Shown here: positions 1 to 5,161 of the stretch, in pieces
Layout: the number at the start of each line of letters is the position of its first letter
Numbering within the stretch: position 1 is the stretch's first letter
Source: a bacterium
Lineage (GTDB): Bacteria > Latescibacterota > Latescibacteria > Latescibacterales > Latescibacteraceae
NCBI GenBank assembly: GCA_021372535.1
Contig: JAJFUH010000034.1
Coordinates: 1 to 6,378 of the forward strand
DNA: 6,378 bases
Direction of reading: 5' to 3'
Made by a program: the position numbers and the translations under genes
The notes under the pieces: generated by a model
What the model was told of the DNA's origin: nothing
Seen by the model: the letters and a program-made list of their open reading frames with translations, nothing else
Databases searched by the model: none

Positions 1-56
1 TGAAATATATTTCGGAAATTGAGCCCTATAAAGGTGATTCGATACAATCTGTGTAA
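1..56 (+). CDS. Possible 3' end of a rightward gene (partial)
   Basis: A reading frame is open from the left edge (first full codon at base 3) to a TAA at 54-56. It gives a 17-residue tail, KYISEIEPYKGDSIQSV. The other two forward frames stop within the first 22 bases. The tail has ordinary protein-like composition, and its stop lies 17 bases before a strong hairpin followed by a T-run, as expected for the end of a rightward transcript. It would converge with the leftward TPR gene. Seventeen codons are too few to identify a family, and a random open stretch of this length is common, so this is only a candidate. Confidence 0.3.
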   Translation, partial: KYISEIEPYKGDSIQSV

Positions 57-73
57 CTGCGCACCAAGCCGTC

Positions 74-93
74 ATTCCCGCGAAAGCGGGAAT
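74..93. repeat. ATTCCC-N8-GGGAAT hairpin repeat
   Basis: An exact 8-base inverted repeat, ATTCCCGC (74-81) and GCGGGAAT (86-93), closes on a GAAA loop, a stable GNRA-type tetraloop in RNA. With its flanks (GTC before, CCA after) it matches a short palindrome that occurs in many copies between genes in a wide range of bacteria. It has the same ATTCCC-N8-GGGAAT form as the neisserial dRS3 repeat. Such copies are often mis-annotated as small proteins containing MDSRFRGND, and the reverse strand here does encode that string. The call as a dispersed repeat rests on recognising the motif; only one copy is visible in this window. Confidence 0.7.
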
Positions 94-105
94 CCATGTT
101 TTTTT
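74..105 (+). terminator. Possible rho-independent terminator (rightward)
   Basis: The GC-rich 8-bp stem with a GAAA loop (74-93) is followed, after a 5-base spacer, by seven consecutive T (99-105). In the rightward direction this resembles an intrinsic terminator and lies just after the TAA at 54-56. The spacer is longer than usual and the stem belongs to a dispersed repeat, so termination may be incidental. There is no T-run in the leftward direction, so it should not serve the TPR gene. Confidence 0.4.
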
Positions 106-106
106 A

Positions 107-148
107 CTTCCGGTATCATTCTTTATTCGCCGGAGCAATAACCGGAAG
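107..148. repeat. Imperfect long hairpin, CTTCCGGT/ACCGGAAG arms
   Basis: Exact 8-base inverted arms, CTTCCGGT (107-114) and ACCGGAAG (141-148), enclose a 26-base interior. That interior can form a second short stem, ATT-GC (125-130, with a bulged C at 128) against GC-AAT (135-139), closing on CGGA. It lies downstream of the TPR gene in the leftward direction. There it is followed by A residues rather than T, so it is not an intrinsic terminator. It could be an mRNA 3'-end stabilising structure or part of a palindromic repeat unit together with the hairpin at 74-93. Confidence 0.5.
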
Positions 149-149
149 C

Positions 150-162
150 ATTCACAGTGAAT
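150..162. repeat. Perfect 13-base palindrome ATTCAC-A-GTGAAT
   Basis: ATTCAC (150-155) and GTGAAT (157-162) are exact reverse complements around a single A. The spacer is too short for an RNA hairpin with all pairs formed, so if it is functional it is more likely a double-stranded protein-binding site. It lies between two hairpin-forming repeats, and no gene start is nearby to be controlled. Confidence 0.35.
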
Positions 163-165
163 ATC

Positions 166-186
166 TCCCCGTTACAGTTTCGGGGA
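166..186. repeat. Inverted repeat TCCCCG/CGGGGA
   Basis: Arms TCCCCG (166-171) and CGGGGA (181-186) flank a 9-base loop. On the minus strand this lies about 28 bases after the TPR gene stop and would form a 6-bp GC-rich stem in its 3' untranslated RNA. No T-run follows in either direction, so a conventional terminator is not supported. Its core, CGTTACAGTTTCG (170-182), resembles the neighbouring element at 198-210. Confidence 0.4.
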
Positions 187-194
187 ATAAATAT

Positions 195-213
195 GTTCGA
201 TACAGTAACGAAC
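195..213. repeat. Near-perfect 19-base palindrome abutting the TPR gene stop
   Basis: GTTCG (195-199) pairs with CGAAC (209-213), and TAC (201-203) pairs with GTA (205-207), around a central A at 204. There is one mismatch, A200/A208. It abuts the TAA stop of the leftward TPR gene (214-216) and in that direction is followed by the modestly T-rich ATATTTATT. It may be a weak transcription end signal or mRNA-end structure for that gene, but the stem is short and the U-tract poor. Confidence 0.4.
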
Positions 214-2337
214 TTATTCCGTTTTTTTTGCCTTGAGTGTCCGCTCGCTTTTTAAATAATCCAAAGCTTCTTTCAATTCCACTGGCGCCTGCTTGTACTC
301 CGGCCGCAGCTCAACCGCTTTTTCAAGATGTGCGGACGCCTGACGTTCCACACCTTTATGCCTGAGAATCACACCGAGCAGGTAGTGTGCCTGTGCAAAG
401 GAGGGTGCGGTTTTAACCACATTATCCAGATACATCGTTGCCCTGTCGACCATGCCACGGTTCGCGAGAGCCATACCGATCTGAAACTGCGCGTTGATGT
501 TCTCGGGATGCAAGGTCAGGGCTTTACTGAAGATGCTGATTGTTTCATCGTAATCATCAAGCATGAGACTGACAGTGCCGAGATTCATGAGCGCTTTGAA
601 GTTGACGGGATCGACTGCAAGGGATTTCTTCAGCTCCTCACGGGCGGCCTGATAATTCTCAAGAAACAGATACGCACTTCCGAGATTGTTATGTACTTCC
701 ACATTGTCGGGGAAATACACCAGGGCTTTTTGAAGAACCCCGGCCGCTTCCTCGTATCTGCCGCTCAACAGGTATGCGCTTCCCAGGTTGTTGTAAACAT
801 CGACACTGTAAGGGTCTCTGAGCATTGCATCGCTAGAGTACTTTATTGCTGCCGCGTAATCTCCTGACATACTCGCCATGGTACCGAGTTTTACATATGC
901 GGGTGTATAATACGGATTGATTTCGAGAGTTTTAAAAAATTCATTTTTGGCATTTTCCGCATACTTTTTCTCGAGGAGCGCGCAGCCCAGATTATAGTGC
1001 GGGCGGGCGAGATTCGGTGATTTGCGGACGACATCGGTCCACAGGGTCAAGCGATCCTTCCACACCTTGTTCCGCTCGAATGTCATTACGGAGTAAGCGA
1101 GCACAATGGCCAGAAAAACAGTAATCGCCGCCGTCTGCGAGAATTTCTCCCAGACGAGGTAATACATGATGCTCACGAAGAACAGGCTGAAACCGAACAT
1201 CGGCAGATAGAGGCGGTGTTCGAACATTGTGCTCGGAATGGGTATTATGCTCGATTCAACGGACAGGGTGATGAAAAACCAAAGAATTCCGGCCGAAACA
1301 GCCCTTTTCCGGGGGAACAGCCAGATGGCAAGAACGACAATCGATGAGAGGAACAGGAATCCGAGAATTGTTGCGGGATTAAAAAATCCCTTCGAAGCGG
1401 CGACATCATGAAGGAGATTCTGATGAACCGGCACAGCAAGAAGCCCGATGTATCGAACAATCACCTTGAACTGGGTCATGAGATAAATTGTGCTTGTGAG
1501 TTCCGGGTCCTGATACCGGTGGGACCCGACCGGATGAAAAATCACGCCTGTTTTGAACGAATAGAGCGCCGGAACGATTAGCAGGAGAATGAGCGGGATG
1601 AGGAAATACAGATACCGCTCCCTGTGAGAAAAAAAGTCCTTGAGTGAGCCTTTTGTGAACGCTGCAAGCTCAAAGAGAATCAGAGCAAACGGAAGGGTGA
1701 ACACGATTTCCTTTGTGAACATCCCGAAAAGAGCACTCGCAGCCGCCAGTAGAAAAAAAAGAACCGACCGCGATCTTTTATCCGAAAGCCGCGCCTTCAT
1801 GTAACAGCACACCGAAAACAGGTAAAACAGCGTCGCAAGCGATGCGAGCCGCTGGACGATATACGTGACTCCCTGTGTCTGTATCGGATGCGAGACGAAG
1901 ACGAGGGCACAGGCGAGCGAAAGCAGCCTGCTGTGACGGCTGATCGGTTCTGATCGCATGGCCGGGCTCGAAAAAAACAGGAGCGCCAGCCACATGACGA
2001 GAAAGGCATTGATGATGTGAATGGCGATATTGACTGCATGATACCCGAAAACTTTCAGTCCATTGAAGTGATAATTGAGCGCGAACGTATAGAGGCCGAC
2101 GAACCGGGTCTTGTAGAAGTCCCATATCGCCCCGGGGTTCCCGATGTGGCGGATAGCCTTGTTGTTGAGTATGATATTGCCGTCGTCAAACGTGAAGTCG
2201 CAGTTGAAACTGTTCGAATACACGATGAGACCAAGAATCAGAATGAGAACATAGGGGAACAGTTTTATGATGAGCGGATGAATCTTTCTCTCCGTTGCCT
2301 GAATCTTTTTTTGCGGTTTTTTACCTGCTTTGATCAT
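214..2337 (-). CDS. TMTC-like membrane protein with GT-C-type domain and seven TPRs
   Basis: This 707-residue protein has a basic N-terminus, then roughly 11-12 hydrophobic spans (first at about 22-42, last at about 401-419), then seven contiguous 34-residue TPRs (444-681). Motifs shared with the TMTC family, which transfers mannose to proteins from a dolichol-linked donor in animals, are: FDD at 50-52 after the first span, where GT-C enzymes keep acidic catalytic or metal residues; H100-x2-N103-x3-H107; HP at 150-151 with R163; TKE at 208-210; FEHRLYLP at 372-379; and RN-x2-W (422-426) leading into the TPRs. Animal TMTCs usually have HPxHTE; here it is HPIQTQ, as I recall for bacterial relatives. 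By family logic it is an inner-membrane glycosyltransferase with TPRs for acceptor or partner binding; the bacterial donor and acceptor are not established. Start ATG 2335-2337 has only a weak, distant AGGA. It lies 114 bases downstream of the beta-helix gene on the same strand. The coding call is secure; transferase activity is inferred. Confidence 0.95.
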   Translation of the reverse strand: MIKAGKKPQKKIQATERKIHPLIIKLFPYVLILILGLIVYSNSFNCDFTFDDGNIILNNKAIRHIGNPGAIWDFYKTRFVGLYTFALNYHFNGLKVFGYHAVNIAIHIINAFLVMWLALLFFSSPAMRSEPISRHSRLLSLACALVFVSHPIQTQGVTYIVQRLASLATLFYLFSVCCYMKARLSDKRSRSVLFFLLAAASALFGMFTKEIVFTLPFALILFELAAFTKGSLKDFFSHRERYLYFLIPLILLLIVPALYSFKTGVIFHPVGSHRYQDPELTSTIYLMTQFKVIVRYIGLLAVPVHQNLLHDVAASKGFFNPATILGFLFLSSIVVLAIWLFPRKRAVSAGILWFFITLSVESSIIPIPSTMFEHRLYLPMFGFSLFFVSIMYYLVWEKFSQTAAITVFLAIVLAYSVMTFERNKVWKDRLTLWTDVVRKSPNLARPHYNLGCALLEKKYAENAKNEFFKTLEINPYYTPAYVKLGTMASMSGDYAAAIKYSSDAMLRDPYSVDVYNNLGSAYLLSGRYEEAAGVLQKALVYFPDNVEVHNNLGSAYLFLENYQAAREELKKSLAVDPVNFKALMNLGTVSLMLDDYDETISIFSKALTLHPENINAQFQIGMALANRGMVDRATMYLDNVVKTAPSFAQAHYLLGVILRHKGVERQASAHLEKAVELRPEYKQAPVELKEALDYLKSERTLKAKKTE

Positions 2338-2402
2338 ATGGTATTCCGTTTCCTGCTGAGGTATATACTCCGGGAGCCCGATAGCTCATTCGGTTTTAAT
2401 GA

Positions 2403-2438
2403 CTTATTGATTATAACAGGTTCCCATGACCATCGAAA
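2403..2438 (-). promoter_or_regulatory. Candidate extended -10 promoter for the TPR gene
   Basis: On the minus strand, bases 2418-2410 read TGTTATAAT, a perfect extended -10 (TGnTATAAT). A poor -35-like TTTCGA (2438-2433) lies 17 bases upstream; weak -35 elements are usual with an extended -10. Initiation would fall near 2403, giving a leader of about 65 bases before the ATG at 2337. This would let the TPR gene be transcribed without the upstream beta-helix gene. The match assumes a sigma-70-like consensus applies in this organism. Confidence 0.4.
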
Positions 2439-2451
2439 TCTTCCATGGATA

Positions 2452-4683
2452 TTATTTGACAGCGCCCTGCGCCGAGCGGTACTCGTCTACAGAAAGACCG
2501 ATCTGCTCGACCGGGATTCGCTTGAAACCGAGCTTGTACGCCGGGGAATCATCCCTGAGCTGAAAATTCCCGTGCTCCGGATCGACAAAACCCGGATTCG
2601 TGTCGGTCACCATGTTGCCGTTGGAAGTCAGTATGTCCGTGATTTCCTTGTCTCCGTTCGGATAATCGATCGCCTGTCCGCCTAATTTCCTGATCCACTT
2701 GCACAGGACCGGGTCGGCGATCAGGTTGTCTTTGACCATGACCGTCGAGAAGTCAACGCCGTCGTAGAGATCGAGCCAGCGCCCGCCGTACGAGACATTA
2801 CGGATGATTTTATTGTTCTTCGGAATAGCCGGATCATCGTCATAGAGTTTCAGGAGCTCCGGATACCGTTCGCTGTAGGGCGGCTCGCGGAAATTCATCG
2901 CATCCATGCGGTCGAAGAGGGTATTCACGTAAATATCCATTGACTTGTCGAAGTAGTATTTCGCCCAGCCGAGACCGCGCGCATCAACGTGCGCGGAGGG
3001 CGCGCATTCCACGAATATGTTGTTCTCCACGGTGTTGTCACGGCCGCCGCCGATGAATGCCGCGCGGCCTGCCTTATGGAATATGTTGCCGTAGATGGTC
3101 GTCCCGCTCGACCAGTCATCGAGATACACCGCCATGACGCCGTGGAGGCCGGGGCCGAGGAGGTCATGGAAGTAGTTGTAGCGGATGATGTTGCCGCGCT
3201 GTGTCCAGTCGCGTCCCATATAGAATGCACCCACATCGCCGGTCTGCTGGGCAAGCGTATGGAGCTCGTTGAACTCGATGATGTGCTCGTTGCCGCCGAG
3301 CATGATTCCCGAATGAGGAGCGTCATGGATGAGATTGTGAGCGACACGGTTTCCGACGCCGGAAACTGTTATTGCCGACTGGTATGTCCGTATCCATGCG
3401 CTGTAATGGTGAATGTGGTTGTTCGTTGCATAATTGCCGCCGGGAGTGAGCGTTTTTCGGTCGCCGCCGTCCAGTGTGATTCCTCCCGCTGCGACATCGT
3501 ATATGTCGCACCCGGTGATGCCGTTGTTCGTGCCGCCGCTGATGCTGAGCGCAAGCTCTCCGAGATTACGGGTGGTGCAGCCTGCGACGAGATTGTGCGA
3601 ACCGCCGGTTACGGTGACAGCACTGCCCCGTGAAAATTCGAGGTTAAGACCCCGGATCGTTACGTATTCGGTGTTTTCGAGCGATATCAGCGGATTCCGG
3701 AGAATGGATACGAACGCCCGCCCGCTTTCTATAGGTTCCGGCGGCCAGAAGTAGAGGAGACCGTTTTTACGGTCGAGGTACCATTCACCCGGGCTGTCGA
3801 GCTCTTCAAGGATATTGAGCGCATAATACCGCTGTTCCTTGCAGTAGCCGTAATGGGAATGAGGCTCCTTGATCCGGATTTCACGGCGCTTTGTATCAAT
3901 CGAGCTGACTTTCAGGAACTCATCGTACCAGTCCCATGTCCAGTAACCGTGGAGCACGATTTCGTCCACATCCTTCCAGCGTTTCGGCCTGTCGCCTTCA
4001 TAGGTGAAACGGCCGTAGTGCCTCCCGACCGGTAAGCCGAAGCGCATATGGGGAAGCTCACCCTTGAACACGAGCTCGCCGGTCTGGGGTACATCGGCGA
4101 TGGTCGTCCATCCGTCGTTCGGCCAGCGCGAGAGGATCATGCGCGCATCCTTGAAGAAAAGTTCGAGCCCGGGGCCGCCGCGGCTGGTTATCTCGCCGTA
4201 GTCCGTTATTCCCTGCGCCATGAGATCGGTCACGAGCACCTTGTCACGATATCCCTCATCGATGCGTCCGGCGACTGCCTTATCCGTTACCGGCTTGAAT
4301 CCCGTGATCTCCTTTCCGCCGACGAGCTGTACCTTTTCCCCGTTGAATGAGCACCAAACCACCGGCGCCGATTCTGTGCCCGAATCCTCGGAAGTCAGGG
4401 TAAAGGTCGACGATAGTGGATATGCGCCTTCCCTGATATGGACAGTGACACCTCCGGCGGGCAGGGATGCTCCCTGTTTGAGCGAACGTACCGCATTCCG
4501 CCCCCGATCGAGCGTGGTAAAAGGGCCATCCGTATTGGCACTGTTCGGCTCCGTGAGTTTTCCCGACCACGAATCGTTACCGGATAATGAAACGTAGAAC
4601 GATACGCCGCCCTGTTTCGTTCCCGTACAGGAGAATAAAAACGCAGCAATACAGGCCATGACCACATATAAGCCGTTTTTCAT
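2452..4683 (-). CDS. Right-handed parallel beta-helix lipoprotein, possible polysaccharide-active enzyme
   Basis: This 743-residue protein starts with a lipoprotein signal: one Lys, a hydrophobic stretch, then LFSC with the lipidated Cys at 19. Thr follows rather than Asp, favouring the outer membrane. Residues 29-60 (YVSLSGNDSWSG, then TDGPFTTLDRGRNAV) are the usual entry to many beta-helix enzymes and DUF1565-like proteins. A Trp/Tyr-rich section (about 180-315, with RWPNDGW and WYLDRKNGLLYFWPP) precedes about ten helix rungs (340-590) with repeated N-x-I-x(H/Y)-(H/D) turns such as NHIHH, NLIHD, NYFHD and NIFHK. The C-terminal NPGFVD...DSPAYKLGF (696-720) is typical of the same group. The architecture recalls GH141-type and other pectin-lyase-fold glycan enzymes, but I cannot assign catalytic residues, so substrate and activity are unknown. 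The ATG at 4681-4683 follows a GAGGT Shine-Dalgarno (4694-4690) by six bases. It may form an operon with the TPR gene. Confidence 0.95.
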   Translation of the reverse strand: MKNGLYVVMACIAAFLFSCTGTKQGGVSFYVSLSGNDSWSGKLTEPNSANTDGPFTTLDRGRNAVRSLKQGASLPAGGVTVHIREGAYPLSSTFTLTSEDSGTESAPVVWCSFNGEKVQLVGGKEITGFKPVTDKAVAGRIDEGYRDKVLVTDLMAQGITDYGEITSRGGPGLELFFKDARMILSRWPNDGWTTIADVPQTGELVFKGELPHMRFGLPVGRHYGRFTYEGDRPKRWKDVDEIVLHGYWTWDWYDEFLKVSSIDTKRREIRIKEPHSHYGYCKEQRYYALNILEELDSPGEWYLDRKNGLLYFWPPEPIESGRAFVSILRNPLISLENTEYVTIRGLNLEFSRGSAVTVTGGSHNLVAGCTTRNLGELALSISGGTNNGITGCDIYDVAAGGITLDGGDRKTLTPGGNYATNNHIHHYSAWIRTYQSAITVSGVGNRVAHNLIHDAPHSGIMLGGNEHIIEFNELHTLAQQTGDVGAFYMGRDWTQRGNIIRYNYFHDLLGPGLHGVMAVYLDDWSSGTTIYGNIFHKAGRAAFIGGGRDNTVENNIFVECAPSAHVDARGLGWAKYYFDKSMDIYVNTLFDRMDAMNFREPPYSERYPELLKLYDDDPAIPKNNKIIRNVSYGGRWLDLYDGVDFSTVMVKDNLIADPVLCKWIRKLGGQAIDYPNGDKEITDILTSNGNMVTDTNPGFVDPEHGNFQLRDDSPAYKLGFKRIPVEQIGLSVDEYRSAQGAVK

Positions 4684-4702
4684 GGAATTACCTCGTATTA
4701 TG

Positions 4703-4725
4703 AATGTTACTCTTATTGTAACTTT
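4703..4725. promoter_or_regulatory. Inverted repeat in the beta-helix gene leader
   Basis: GTTAC (4706-4710) and GTAAC (4718-4722) are exact inverted arms with a 7-base spacer, and pairing continues to AA/TT after one mismatch (AATGTTAC against GTAACTTT). It lies 20-42 bases before the beta-helix start codon, just upstream of its ribosome site. That would suit an operator or a small leader hairpin. No regulator gene is in the window to match it to. Confidence 0.3.
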
Positions 4726-4767
4726 TCGTTCCGGGAGAGGTTGTCATAAATGAAAATGATATTGTCT

Positions 4768-4786
4768 GATTCCTAAAATAGGATTC
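4768..4786. promoter_or_regulatory. Imperfect 19-base palindrome, possible operator
   Basis: The sequence runs GATTCCTAAA then ATAGGATTC. It pairs symmetrically at eight of nine positions if the central A/A next to the axis is ignored as spacer: the core TCCTA-AAA-TAGGA is exact, and GA/TC pairs outside one T/T mismatch. It lies about 85 bases upstream of the beta-helix gene. The size and symmetry suit a dimeric helix-turn-helix regulator, but AT-rich DNA makes chance palindromes more likely. Confidence 0.3.
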
Positions 4787-5151
4787 TGTAAATAATTCTC
4801 AAGCTCTTTTTCCATACAGGACATAAATATATTTCCCGTTCATACGATGGAAAATAAAACAAAGATATTTTTGATTATTCGCTAATGATATCTGTTCAAC
4901 CATTTCCTGCATGAGTAAAGAGATTCATATTGATGTGTAACCACTTACCCAATTTTTTTAGTGTTTACAGGAATAAAGAGACAAGAACAGTGAATATAAT
5001 CTGTACAATAATAGAAATAACAACAGGTTAATAAATACATTGAATAAACGCCATAATTTGGAATATTATTTGCTACTTTCAGATTATATAGCTGAAAAAC
5101 ATCAGCGCTTCGTTTATCAGAATTATATGTGTTGCTCTTGTTATATATAGC

Positions 5152-5156
5152 GAGGT
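5152..5156 (+). promoter_or_regulatory. Ribosome binding site of the permease gene
   Basis: GAGGT lies five bases before the ATG at 5162. The same GAGGT core precedes the divergent beta-helix gene, so it is a native-looking Shine-Dalgarno here. It decides the start: an in-frame GTG at 5129 has no such site, and an in-frame TGA lies at 5093-5095. Confidence 0.75.
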
Positions 5157-5161
5157 TAACA

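Larger units (their letters stand above)
4684..5161. other. AT-rich divergent intergenic region without a convincing gene
   Basis: These 478 bases separate two divergent genes and must contain at least one start region each way. The stretch is visibly richer in A/T than the flanking coding sequence. I see no RNA gene and no open frame with both a ribosome site and protein-like composition. TATAAT-like strings occur (4995-5000, 5085-5090, 5142-5147), but none has a -35 at proper spacing, and the last is too close to the permease start. Two imperfect inverted repeats near the beta-helix side are listed separately. Its length is more than two simple promoters need, leaving room for regulator sites or a decayed gene. 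Confidence 0.6.

Noticed and set aside
61-105. Small leftward reading frame beginning MDSRFRGND through the hairpin repeat
   Set aside because: This peptide string is the known artefact produced when the ATTCCC repeat is translated. The frame is short and has no ribosome site.
328-867. Rightward 179-residue frame opposite the TPR gene
   Set aside because: It is a shadow on the opposite strand of seven in-register TPRs. Its product has no recognisable domain, and the minus-strand protein has clear family motifs.
2424-2448. CCATG/CATGG inverted repeat as a terminator after the beta-helix gene
   Set aside because: The stem has only five pairs, the loop is 15 bases and no T-run follows, so a terminator between the two leftward genes is not supported.
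2017-2685. Rightward 222-residue frame spanning the gap between the two leftward genes
   Set aside because: It overlaps the ends of two confident minus-strand genes, its product matches nothing I recognise, and there is no ribosome site of the GAGGT type used nearby.
2989-3633. Rightward 214-residue frame opposite the beta-helix gene
   Set aside because: It is antisense to the repeated helix rungs and looks like a compositional shadow, with no domain or ribosome site.
4964-5000. TTTACA (4964-4969) with TATAAT (4995-5000) as a rightward promoter
   Set aside because: The spacing is 25 bases, far beyond the usual 16-18, and the region is AT-rich enough to yield both strings by chance.
5142-5161. 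TATATA as the -10 of the permease promoter
   Set aside because: Initiation would fall on or after the GAGGT ribosome site, leaving no usable leader, and there is no -35 at proper spacing.
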